This document shows, piece by piece, positions 40,532-48,854 of a DNA stretch of 64,000 nucleotides. Under the pieces are notes generated by a model that ran no database searches, was not told the origin of the DNA, and was given only the letters and a program-made list of their open reading frames with translations. The position numbers and the translations under genes are program-made. Location of the stretch: positions 186,001 through 250,000 of the forward strand of contig JAEMGR010000001.1 in the NCBI GenBank assembly GCA_016458225.1, in the 5' to 3' direction. This DNA is from Myxococcaceae bacterium JPH2 (GTDB lineage Bacteria; Myxococcota; Myxococcia; Myxococcales; Myxococcaceae). Numbering within the stretch: position 1 is the first letter of the stretch; each line of letters opens with the position of its first letter.

Positions 40532-41260
40532 ATGGAACGACTGACGGGACAGGTGGCGCTGGTGACGGGAGCTTCGCGAGGCATCGGCCGCGCCATCGCG
40601 GAGCGGCTGGCCCACGACGGCGCTGCGGTGGCGGTGGGCTACCACGCGAATCGGGCACCGGCCGAGGAACTCGTCACCGAGATCCGGTCTCGGGGAGGAA
40701 AGGCCGTGGCGTTGCCCGTGGATGTCACGCGGCACGAGGACGTGCGGCGATTCTTCGACGACGCGGAGGCGCAGCTCGGCCCCGCGACCATCGTGGTGGC
40801 GAACGCGGGCACCCTCCTCGTGCGCCCCTTCGTGGAGATGAAGGCCGAGGACTTCGAGACGGGCTTCTCGGTCAACACGCGCGGCACCTTCCACGTGTTC
40901 CTGGAGGCATCCCGCCGCCTGCGCGAGGGCGGACGCATCATCGGCGTGTCCACGAACCTCACGAAGCGGGCCAAGCCCGGCTTCAGCCTCTACCAGGCCA
41001 GCAAGGCGGCGGTGGAGCAGTTCGTGATGGTGCTCGCCAAGGAGCTGGGGCCGCGCCGCATCACCGTGAACGCGGTCGCGCCGGGCGCCACCGACACGGA
41101 CATGCTCGTCCCCGCGCACCGCGACGCGGCGGCCAGCGAGATTCCGCTGGGCCGCGTCGCCCGTCCCGAGGACATCGCGAACGTCGTCGGCTTCCTCGCC
41201 TCCCGCGAGGCCGGGTGGGTGACCGGACAGGTCGTGGGCGCCAACGGCGGCATCGTCTGA
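40532..41260 (+). CDS. Short-chain dehydrogenase/reductase (SDR)
   Basis: 242 aa NAD(P)-dependent oxidoreductase. Rossmann cofactor loop ALVTGASRGIGRAIAE, the NAG motif VVANAGTLL, catalytic YQASK near residue 150, and the SDR tail GWVTGQVVGANGGI with a canonical 3-oxoacyl-reductase-like pattern. The catalytic Ser position reads GVSTNLTK, so Ser/Thr is plausible. ATG 40532 has AGGAGAGAG just upstream; the long open frame before it is a shadow. Divergent from the LysR gene that probably regulates it. Substrate unknown. Confidence 0.93.
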   Translation: MERLTGQVALVTGASRGIGRAIAERLAHDGAAVAVGYHANRAPAEELVTEIRSRGGKAVALPVDVTRHEDVRRFFDDAEAQLGPATIVVANAGTLLVRPFVEMKAEDFETGFSVNTRGTFHVFLEASRRLREGGRIIGVSTNLTKRAKPGFSLYQASKAAVEQFVMVLAKELGPRRITVNAVAPGATDTDMLVPAHRDAAASEIPLGRVARPEDIANVVGFLASREAGWVTGQVVGANGGIV

Positions 41261-41290
41261 GCCACACGCCCCCGCGAGGAGACGGAAGGC

Positions 41291-41731
41291 TCAGCCGCGC
41301 CCCACCGCGGTGATGAACACCCAGCGGGCGCCGTCGCGCAGCACCATCAACCGGATGCGCACGTCGCGCCGGCCCCACTCGAACTCGAAGCGGAAGTCGA
41401 AGCTCTCCGTCACCTCGCCGCCCTGGGCCGCGAGCGCGTCCAGCCGCCCTCGAAAGGCGGCGACGTTCGTGCAGGGCGCCACCTCCTCGAAGAAGCGACG
41501 TCCCAAGGTGCGCTGCGGCGAGCGACGGGCCTGCGCGGCCTCGGCCGCGTTGAAGGCCACCACTCGGCCCTGCGCATCCAGCTTGATGGCGCCGAAGGGC
41601 AGCCGATTGAAGTCCGACTCCGACATGCCCCGGAGGACGGCCTCCGTCAGTGAATCGGCGTCGACCACGCGGGGCCCGCCCTGCGCAGCCGCCTCGGGGG
41701 CAGTGCCGGGAGTTGTCGTCATGCGCGACAT
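41291..41731 (-). CDS. Photoactive yellow protein-like PAS protein
   Basis: 146 aa. Residues about 35-146 align closely by eye to the photoactive yellow protein: FNRLPFGAIKLDAQGRVVAF, NAAEAAQARRSPQRTLGRRF, FEEVAPCTNVAAFRGRL and ARWVFITAV. The chromophore-binding Cys69 of PYP corresponds to Cys87 (APCTN for APCTD), Glu46 to Glu64 and Arg52 to Arg70, while Tyr42 is Phe60 and Thr50 is Ala68. So the site for a p-coumaroyl thioester is present but the hydrogen-bond network is changed. ATG 41731 is preferred, with ATG 41722 an alternative. No tyrosine ammonia-lyase or coumarate ligase is in the window. It lies 0.9 kb from carF. Confidence 0.8.
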   Translation of the reverse strand: MSRMTTTPGTAPEAAAQGGPRVVDADSLTEAVLRGMSESDFNRLPFGAIKLDAQGRVVAFNAAEAAQARRSPQRTLGRRFFEEVAPCTNVAAFRGRLDALAAQGGEVTESFDFRFEFEWGRRDVRIRLMVLRDGARWVFITAVGRG

Positions 41732-41846
41732 GCCCGCGATTATCGCGGCGACCGCAGGCGACCGGTCAAAGCCGGCCCACGCGCTTCGCCCAGAACCGGA
41801 CATCCGCCGCGCGCGGCCAACGCCTGGGCCGCGCGCGACTCGAGGA

Positions 41847-42428
<582 letters not shown>

Positions 42429-42673
42429 TGCCGAGGGGGGCACCGTAGCAGCGGGGGTGTGACGGCACAAGGTAAGCATCACGCGCATTTCGCGCGCGTC
42501 GCGAGCCTGCCCGCCCCTCCCTTCCGTCCGCGCCACGCGGCGGCACTGCGCGGACTGCCCTGTCGTCCAGCAAGCGGGCCAGCGGCACGCGCATTGAAAA
42601 GCTAAAAGCGGCTGGGGTACGTACAACCAGCCGGGACCCGTTACCCACGCGGAAGGCACCCAGGGAGCCACGG

Positions 42674-43528
42674 ATGACGAAGGACAAAGCGCTCACCAAC
42701 AAGGTGCGCCTGCAGGACGCCCAGGCGCTGGCCGAGGGATACTCGCCCGCCATCCGCGCGATGGAGATCAGCGCCATCGTCGGATTCATCGGGCTGGAGG
42801 CCTTCCTCGCGTACCGGCTCTCCGGGTCACCCCACCATGGCCCGTGGATGCTCCTGAGCGCGGTCCTGCTGGGCTACATGGCCGCGGACTTCGTCTCCGG
42901 GTTCGTCCACTGGATGGGCGACACGTGGGGCTCCACCGACATGCCGGTGCTCGGCAAGGCGTTCATCCGCCCATTCCGGGAGCACCACGTCGACGAGAAG
43001 GCCATCACCCGGCACGACTTCGTGGAGACCAACGGCAACAACTGCCTGGTGTCCCTGCCGGTCGCGGCCATCGCCGTGGCCCTGCCCATGACGAGCCCGG
43101 GCTGGGTGTTCATGGCCAGCTTCCTGGGCGCGATGATCTTCTGGGTCATGGCGACCAACCAGTTCCACAAGTGGTCGCACACGGACTCGCCGCCGGCGAT
43201 CATCGGCTTCATGCAGCGCGTGCACCTCATCCTGCCGCCCGCGCACCACCGCATCCACCACACGGCGCCCTTCAACAAGTACTACTGCATCACCGTGGGC
43301 TGGCTGAACCGGCCGCTCCAGATGGTGCACTTCTTCCCCACGCTGGAGCGGATCATCACCCGGGTCACCGGCCTGCTGCCCCGTCAGGACGACATCGGCG
43401 CCGAGGCCGCCCAGGCCATCGTGGAGGCCAACGTCACCACCGACGCCCCCGTGGTGCAGGCGGCTCGCGAGCTCTTGAAGGCAACGACCGAGGAGAATCC
43501 CCCGGTCCCTACCCGCCCCTCGACCTGA
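42674..43528 (+). CDS. carF: CarF, plasmanylethanolamine desaturase family
   Basis: 284 aa membrane His-cluster desaturase. Two N-terminal TM helices (EISAIVGFIGLEAFLAY; WMLLSAVLLGYMAADFV), then the di-iron His motifs in order: FVHWMGDTWG, FREHHVDEKAITRHDFVETN, QFHKWSH and HHRIHHTAPF, exactly the set of Myxococcus CarF and its animal relative TMEM189/PEDS1. CarF makes vinyl-ether (plasmalogen) lipids and is needed to transmit the singlet-oxygen signal to the CarR-CarQ pathway of light-induced carotenogenesis. ATG 42674 with GGGAG upstream. Before insertion of the IS element its stop lay only 16 bases from the murI stop. Confidence 0.95.
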   Translation: MTKDKALTNKVRLQDAQALAEGYSPAIRAMEISAIVGFIGLEAFLAYRLSGSPHHGPWMLLSAVLLGYMAADFVSGFVHWMGDTWGSTDMPVLGKAFIRPFREHHVDEKAITRHDFVETNGNNCLVSLPVAAIAVALPMTSPGWVFMASFLGAMIFWVMATNQFHKWSHTDSPPAIIGFMQRVHLILPPAHHRIHHTAPFNKYYCITVGWLNRPLQMVHFFPTLERIITRVTGLLPRQDDIGAEAAQAIVEANVTTDAPVVQAARELLKATTEENPPVPTRPST

Positions 43529-43547
43529 GCGCCGCCCAGGGGACCTA

Positions 43548-44766
43548 AACCAAGGATAGTAATTCTCGTCCGGCCTCAGGCGGTGCGCCTGAGATCGGTG
43601 CGGCGCAGGAATGGACTGGCGAAGCGCTGGGCGGAGCGAGCGGCGAGGTAGGCATGCACCCGGGCCATGAGTCGAGCCATGGTGCGGCAGCGGTGATTTC
43701 GGGTGACATTGGCATGCAAGTCGAGCCACACACGCTCGATGCGATTGCCCTGGGGGCAGTAGGGCGGCAGGAAGTGGAGGACGAATCGCTCGCCGAGCTG
43801 CGCGAGCACCTTGCGCGTCTTCCTGCTGGAGTGGACGGCGGCGTTGTCGAGGACGAGGTGGATGTGGCGTGCGCGCCGATAGTCACTCGCCAGACGCCAG
43901 AGAAGCTGAATGAAGAGTGCGCTGGCTTTGCTCCGTCCCTCCACCCACGTCAGCTTTCCCGTGCGGACATTGAGAGCGCCCGCGAGGTAGCGCTTCTGGT
44001 TGTTGCCCGGCGTCACCACCACGCGTCTGTGCCCAGGTAGACACCAGTCGCGTCCCACCTTGGGGTTGAGATGGATGTCGACCTCGTCCACGTGGAGAAC
44101 AGGCTCCTTGTCAGGGCCATGCACCGCGAGACACCTCAACTCGTGGAGTCGACGGCGTCGCTTCCACCCGGGCCAAGGACACTCGACGATGGGTTTGGCC
44201 GCCTTGAGCCGCGCCCCCAGGGAGGCGAGTGCACGTCCCATGGTGGCCACCGACACGCGAACCAGGCCTCGGCGCGCCATCTCCTGGCACAGCAACTCCC
44301 GCGTCCACGTCGGACGACACCAGCCCCAATCCTCGGGCGTGCCCGCCAGTACTCGCGCCAACCGCTCGCGGAACGTGCTGTCTACCTTGGGGCGGCCGTT
44401 GCTCTCCCTCCTGTCTCGCAGTGCCTGTCGCCCTCCTTCTCGGTAGCGGCGCACCGCGCCCACCACCGTCGAAGTCGCGCACTCCAGGGCCCGGGCGACG
44501 GCGTGGCACGAAGCCCCTCGTCCCACGGCCGCTACTGCCATGCATCTGCGGTAGGTGAGTGGGCAGCTGCTCCGGGCGGCCCACCGAAGCAGCGCTTGCC
44601 GCCGCTTTCTGTTCAACCACTGCCTACCTTTGCCCTGGGGCAGGGCCTTCTCGCTCTCAGGTCTTCTGCGCACACAGAGCCGAACGAGAGGTGCCCCTGC
44701 TCTTTCTTCCCGCTCGTCTCGCGCTTGCCTGCCCCTCAACCTGATCGCGAATCACGACCCTCGGTT
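43548..44766 (-). mobile_element. IS630-family insertion sequence (about 1.22 kb)
   Basis: Bounded by a TA target duplication (43546-43547 and 44767-44768). Terminal inverted repeats: left AACCAAGGATAGTAATTCTC and right (inverted) AACCGAGGGTCGTGATTCGC agree at 17 of 24 positions over 24 bases. Contains one transposase gene on the minus strand. The element lies exactly at the end of murI, whose stop codon spans its right edge. It looks complete and possibly active. Confidence 0.85.
43576..44739 (-). CDS. IS630-family transposase
   Basis: About 387 aa from TTG 44739; GTG 44673 is an alternative start giving 365 aa. N-terminal helix-turn-helix (GRGASCHAVARALECATSTV), then a DDE catalytic core: first Asp in VLHVDEVDIHLNPK, second Asp in HLVLDNAAVHSS, Glu in YCPQGNRIERVWLDLH. 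These are the DDE motifs of the IS630 group, which inserts at TA. No frameshift or internal stop is visible, so the enzyme may be functional. Base composition is like its neighbours, so the element seems adapted to this genome. Confidence 0.9.
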   Translation of the reverse strand: MRGRQARDEREERAGAPLVRLCVRRRPESEKALPQGKGRQWLNRKRRQALLRWAARSSCPLTYRRCMAVAAVGRGASCHAVARALECATSTVVGAVRRYREGGRQALRDRRESNGRPKVDSTFRERLARVLAGTPEDWGWCRPTWTRELLCQEMARRGLVRVSVATMGRALASLGARLKAAKPIVECPWPGWKRRRRLHELRCLAVHGPDKEPVLHVDEVDIHLNPKVGRDWCLPGHRRVVVTPGNNQKRYLAGALNVRTGKLTWVEGRSKASALFIQLLWRLASDYRRARHIHLVLDNAAVHSSRKTRKVLAQLGERFVLHFLPPYCPQGNRIERVWLDLHANVTRNHRCRTMARLMARVHAYLAARSAQRFASPFLRRTDLRRTA

Positions 44767-45581
44767 TAGAACGACAGGTCCACCAGCTCCGCCGAAGGAA
44801 TGGGCCGCCCGAGGAAGCGCGCGCCCACGTCCGCGAAGACCTCCGGCACGTCGGTGACGAAGAAGTGGTGCGAGGGCGGCGGGCCGCCCGCGGGCGCCAT
44901 CAGGTCCTTCGCCGCGAGCAGCTCGACCACCGCCTGCGCGGTGGCCTCCGCCGAGTCCACCAGCGTCACCTGCGGCCCCACGACCTCGGCGATGACGCCC
45001 TTGAGCAGCGGGTAGTGGGTGCAGCCCAGCACCAGGGTGTCCACGCCATCGCGGGCGAACTCGGACAGGTACTCGCGCGCGACGAGCATGGGCACGTCCC
45101 CCGTCGTCCACCCCTCCTCCACCAGCGGCACGAAGAGCGGACAGGCGCGGGCCTTGACGCGCACCGCGCGGCCCCCTGCCTCCAGCGCCCGCTGGTAGGC
45201 CCCCGAGCGGATGGTGCCGGGCGTTCCAATCACGCCCACGCCGCCGCCCGAGGTCCGCGCCAGCGCCGCGCGAGCGCCGGGCTCGATGACGCCCACCACG
45301 GGGATGGGGAGCGTCGCGGCCAGGGCCGGCAGGGCCGCGGCGGACGCGGTGTTGCACGCCACGACCAGCAGCTTGATGCCTCGCGCCTGGAGGAACTGCG
45401 CGTTCTTCAGCGAGTACTTCGTCACCACCTCGCTGGACTTGGTGCCATAGGGCACCCGCGCGGTGTCCCCCAGATACAGGGTGCTCTCCTGGGGGAGGTG
45501 GGCCATCAACGTCTTGAGGACCGTGAGGCCGCCGATGCCGGAGTCGAAGACTCCAATGGGTCCGTGGCTGTCATGCCGCAT
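44766..45581 (-). CDS. murI: Glutamate racemase, stop codon rebuilt by IS insertion
   Basis: 271 aa. Converts L- to D-glutamate for peptidoglycan. The racemase pattern is complete: IGVFDSGIGGLTVL, catalytic Cys76 in VACNTASAAALP, and Cys187 in LGCTHYPLL. I start at ATG 45581 (MRHDSHGPIGVFDSG) rather than GTG 45635, which would add an odd 18-residue tail. The last sense codon TTC is followed by TAA made from one IS base plus the TA duplication; without the IS the codon would read TAG, ending at the same residue. Convergent with carF. Nearby ddl also serves peptidoglycan precursor synthesis. Confidence 0.95.
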   Translation of the reverse strand: MRHDSHGPIGVFDSGIGGLTVLKTLMAHLPQESTLYLGDTARVPYGTKSSEVVTKYSLKNAQFLQARGIKLLVVACNTASAAALPALAATLPIPVVGVIEPGARAALARTSGGGVGVIGTPGTIRSGAYQRALEAGGRAVRVKARACPLFVPLVEEGWTTGDVPMLVAREYLSEFARDGVDTLVLGCTHYPLLKGVIAEVVGPQVTLVDSAEATAQAVVELLAAKDLMAPAGGPPPSHHFFVTDVPEVFADVGARFLGRPIPSAELVDLSF

Positions 45582-45692
45582 GCGCGGACTGCCTATCACG
45601 TTTGATGCCAGCGTCAGGTGCGGCACGAAAGACACAGCGGGCCGGGCCCCCAGGGTCCCGACCCGCCGCTCACTTCCCAGCTTGTCCCGCGC

Positions 45693-46718
45693 TCAGTTGG
45701 TGCGCGCGACCGGCACCGTCAGCGCGCTGTTCGGGCCCGGGAACTGGTGGGCAATCACGTCGATGGCGGGCAGGTTCGCCGGGGAGCGGTACACGCGGCC
45801 GTTGGACCCGGTGGCGATGATGGACACGTAGTAGCTGCCCGGGCGGAGGAACTCGAACACCACCGGCGCCTGGCCACACCCGTAGAACTCACCCGTGAGG
45901 CCGTACACCCACTTGCCGGTGAACTTGTCCTGGAAGTTGATGCTCACCTGCGAGACCCCGGCCTGCGAGCACGTCAGCCGCGTGTTGCCGTCATAGAGGT
46001 CCCACCGCACCGAGGCCCCGCCAATCTCCCACGTCTCGGCGGTGACGGAGACCGGCGTGCCGTTCTGCGAAACGAACCCACCGCCGTAGTAGTAGACCGG
46101 GCGAATCTGCGAATCGAGGGCGACGACCTCCAGGTAGTGCTGCCCCGGATCCAGGTAGGGCGACTGCACGCTGTTGCCGCCGCTGCCCTCGCTGCAGTTG
46201 AAGCGCTTCCAGTTGCTGTCATCCACCCGGGCATCCACGTACGCGATGCCCGCCTGGCCGCAGGAGGGATAGGAGCTGCCCGCCTGGGTGGGGAAGAGCC
46301 AGTTCACGTACGCATAGGAGGTCGGCTGGCCGAGCGGCGTGAGGTCGATGTTCACGCTCACGTTGCCGTTGACGGTGAAGCGCCCGCTGCCCACGTAGAC
46401 GCGCTGGTCGCTGTAGTTCACCGCCTCGATGTCGAACGCGTACGTCCCCGGCACGAAGTCATGGAGGATGATTCCGTCGAAGCCATTGGCGTTGCACGGG
46501 TAGTAACCGCCGTTGGCCAGGTCTTCACCCGGGATGGAGATGTTCACGCCCTTGATGCTGGGGTCGTCGGAGCAGCGCTTGCCTCCAAAGGTCCACATGA
46601 AGCGCACATCCCCCGGGGAGCCCTGAACCTCACAGGTGTCGCAGCCGTTGTCGTGGATGACGCAGCCGGAGGTAACGGCGACGAGACAGAGAAGGGCGGC
46701 AAGCAGTCGGGAGTTCAT
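45693..46718 (-). CDS. Lipoprotein with three homologous beta domains
   Basis: 341 aa. Lipoprotein signal MNSRLLAALLCLVAVTSGC. Three repeated units follow (about 35-120, 130-225, 232-310), each starting with a W-containing strand (VRFMWTFGGKRCSDD; SYAYVNWLFPTQAGSS; ASVRWDLYDGNTRLTC), carrying two Cys, and ending with a strand of type GTYAFDIEAVN, GQHYLEVVALD and GSYYVSIIATG. The layout suggests three carboxypeptidase-regulatory- or Ig-like sandwiches with one disulphide each. No enzymatic motif. Divergent from the tol operon. Confidence 0.78.
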   Translation of the reverse strand: MNSRLLAALLCLVAVTSGCVIHDNGCDTCEVQGSPGDVRFMWTFGGKRCSDDPSIKGVNISIPGEDLANGGYYPCNANGFDGIILHDFVPGTYAFDIEAVNYSDQRVYVGSGRFTVNGNVSVNIDLTPLGQPTSYAYVNWLFPTQAGSSYPSCGQAGIAYVDARVDDSNWKRFNCSEGSGGNSVQSPYLDPGQHYLEVVALDSQIRPVYYYGGGFVSQNGTPVSVTAETWEIGGASVRWDLYDGNTRLTCSQAGVSQVSINFQDKFTGKWVYGLTGEFYGCGQAPVVFEFLRPGSYYVSIIATGSNGRVYRSPANLPAIDVIAHQFPGPNSALTVPVARTN

Positions 46719-46882
46719 GAGGGCATCCGTACGTCGGGTTTGAGGTCGTCGGCCCGCGGTATGCGCCTGTGGACGCCCTCGATCGGGAATTATTCATGGG
46801 CGCCGGACCTCACCGCACAGGCGGGCAGGCGCGCCGCGTTTGTTTGACCGTCCGGACCGTGAATGTTAGGCGCTGAAGTCCA

Positions 46883-47593
46883 ATGATACCCCACTTGCCC
46901 CTGGCGCTCGCCGCCATGAACTACGTGGAGATCATCCGCGACGCGTCCTTCATCGAGCTGGCGGTGCTTCTCCTCCTGATGGGCGTGTCCGTCGCGTCCT
47001 GGGCCCTCATCGCGATGAAGGCCTCGCAGCTGTCGCGCGCACGAGCACAGTCCCTCACCTTCCTCGACATGTTCTGGAAGGCCTCTCGCCTGGAGGCCAT
47101 CTACCAGTCGGCCCAGAAGCTGGAGGGCTCGCCGCTCTCCAAGGTGTTCTGCGCCGGCTACGAGGAGCTGAGCAAGCTCGCGCAGACGAAGGAGGGCGCC
47201 GCCGAGGACGCCATGAGCGCGAAGCTGGGCGGCATCGAGAACGTGGAGCGCGCGCTCAACCGCGCCGCCACCGCGCAAATCACCGAGCTGGAGGCGCGCG
47301 TGTCGTTCCTCGGCACGGTGGGCGCGGCGTCCCCTTTCGTGGGCCTGTTCGGAACGGTCATTGGCATCCTCAGCGCGTTCAACGAGATCGCCGAGAAGGG
47401 CAACGCCACGCTGGCCACGGTGGCCGCGCCGGTGGGCAACGCGCTGTTCGCCACGGCGGCGGGGCTCTTCGCGGCCATCCCGGCGGTGGTCGCCTACAAC
47501 TCGTTCGTCAGCCGCATCAAGGTGTTCGACACGGAGATGTCCAACTTCTCCGCGGACTTCCTCAACATCATCAAGCGGCACTTCTTCCGCTAG
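46883..47593 (+). CDS. tolQ: TolQ (MotA/TolQ/ExbB proton channel)
   Basis: 236 aa. Three TM helices: ELAVLLLLMGVSVASWALIA, the GTVGAASPFVGLFGTVIGIL region, and NALFATAAGLFAAIPAVVAY. The conserved proton-channel block LGTVGAASPFVGLFGTVIGI is intact. First gene of tolQ-tolR-tolA-like-tolB; the gap to tolR is 13 bases. With TolR it forms the ion channel energising the Tol-Pal envelope system. Confidence 0.95.
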   Translation: MIPHLPLALAAMNYVEIIRDASFIELAVLLLLMGVSVASWALIAMKASQLSRARAQSLTFLDMFWKASRLEAIYQSAQKLEGSPLSKVFCAGYEELSKLAQTKEGAAEDAMSAKLGGIENVERALNRAATAQITELEARVSFLGTVGAASPFVGLFGTVIGILSAFNEIAEKGNATLATVAAPVGNALFATAAGLFAAIPAVVAYNSFVSRIKVFDTEMSNFSADFLNIIKRHFFR

Positions 47594-47606
47594 GGAGCGC
47601 ACGGCC

Positions 47607-48074
47607 ATGGGAATGGGCGGAGGCAACCGAGGCGGTGGCCGCACCACCATGAGCGAGATCAACGTCACGCCCATGGTGGACGTGATGCTGGTGCTGCTCA
47701 TCATCTTCATGGTCACCGCGCCCCTCATCCAGCAGGGCGTGAAGGTGAACCTGCCGGAGACGAAGGCCACCCCCGTCGAGGCCAGCGACAAGAAGCTGGT
47801 GCTGTCCATCGACGCCGCGCGCAAGGTCTACATCGGCGACGCGGAGGTCTCCCTGGACGAGTTGGAGGCGAAGCTCGCCGCCAACGCCAAGGCCCAGGCG
47901 GACAAGGAGGTCTATCTCCACGCGGACCGCGAGGTGCCCTACGGCGTCGTGGTCGAGGTGATGGCCGCCGCGCAGCACGCGGGCATCCACAACGTGGGGA
48001 TGATCACGGACCCGTCCGGCGGGGGTCGGGCGTCCAAGGCTCCGGCAGCCAAGCCCAAGGAGGCGAAGCGCTAG
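47607..48074 (+). CDS. tolR: TolR/ExbD-type protein
   Basis: 155 aa. Short cytoplasmic N-terminus rich in Gly (MGMGGGNRGGGRTTMSEINV), one TM (VDVMLVLLIIFMVTAPLIQ) with the conserved Asp in PMVDVML, and a periplasmic domain (VYIGDAEVSLDELEAKL, ADREVPYGVVVEVMAAAQ). It pairs with TolQ. Starts 13 bases after tolQ; the TolA-like gene follows 3 bases later. Confidence 0.94.
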   Translation: MGMGGGNRGGGRTTMSEINVTPMVDVMLVLLIIFMVTAPLIQQGVKVNLPETKATPVEASDKKLVLSIDAARKVYIGDAEVSLDELEAKLAANAKAQADKEVYLHADREVPYGVVVEVMAAAQHAGIHNVGMITDPSGGGRASKAPAAKPKEAKR

Positions 48075-48077
48075 GCC

Positions 48078-48854
48078 ATGCACCCCGCGGTGAGCCACAG
48101 CCTGCTGTTGACGCGACCCTCTCGGCTGTCGCGCTTCCTCGTCTTCTCCGTGGTGGGGCACGTGGGCGTGCTGCTCGCGGCGGTGCTCTACGCGCGCCTC
48201 GCCGCGCGGCCGCCCGTGGACCTGAACCCCGAGCCCATCAAGGCGTCACTCGTGCGCCTGGGCAAGCCGCGCGACCCCAAGCTCCTGCCGCGCAAGGAGC
48301 AGCTGCCGCCGCCTCCCAAGGAAGTCGAGGCGAAGCCCGTGGCCACGCCCCAGGCGCCGCAGCCCGAGCCCGCCAAGGTCGCCGTGCCGGTGCCCGGCGT
48401 GAAGCCCGAGCCCGCCGCGCAGCCCACGCCGCAGAAGGGCGACAAGAGCGCGGAGGACCGCCGCAAGCGGCTGTTCGGCGCGTTCGACAAGACGGCCAAG
48501 CCGCAGCCCGCCGAGGACCTGGAAGGCGCCGAGGATGGTGACCCGGATGGCGACTCCGCCACCGCCGAGGGCGAGCGCTACTACGGCCTGCTGAAGTCCC
48601 AGGTGCGCCGCCACTACAACGTGGCGGACACCATTCCCGACGCCGAGCGGATGTACCTCAAGGCTCAGGTGGCGGTGCGGCTGGGCCGCTCCGGCGAGGT
48701 GCTGGACGTGAGCCTGGCGAAGTCCAGTGGCAACGACCTGTTCGACTCGGCCGTGCTCGCGGCCGTGCGCAAGGCATCCCCCTACTCTCCTCCTCCCGAT
48801 GCGCTTCGCGACTCGCTCCAGAAGAGCGGCGTCGTCCTGGTGTTCAGCCCATGA
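48078..48854 (+). CDS. TolA/TonB-like energy transducer
   Basis: 258 aa. One TM (FLVFSVVGHVGVLLAAVLYA), a Pro/Lys-rich periplasmic linker (about 45-155, with LPPPPKEVEAKPVATPQAPQ), and a TonB/TolA-like C-terminal domain (about 165-258: YYGLLKSQVRRHYNVADTIP, LGRSGEVLDVSLAKSSGNDL, AVLAAVRKASPYSPPP). It occupies the tolA position between tolR and tolB and starts 3 bases after tolR. Unlike E. coli TolA it has no long alpha-helical domain, so it resembles TonB more in build. Confidence 0.87.
   Translation: MHPAVSHSLLLTRPSRLSRFLVFSVVGHVGVLLAAVLYARLAARPPVDLNPEPIKASLVRLGKPRDPKLLPRKEQLPPPPKEVEAKPVATPQAPQPEPAKVAVPVPGVKPEPAAQPTPQKGDKSAEDRRKRLFGAFDKTAKPQPAEDLEGAEDGDPDGDSATAEGERYYGLLKSQVRRHYNVADTIPDAERMYLKAQVAVRLGRSGEVLDVSLAKSSGNDLFDSAVLAAVRKASPYSPPPDALRDSLQKSGVVLVFSP

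Noticed and set aside
46844-46872. TTGACC before tolQ as a promoter
   Set aside because: The -10 match at the correct spacing is poor (TTAGGC); no second feature supports it.
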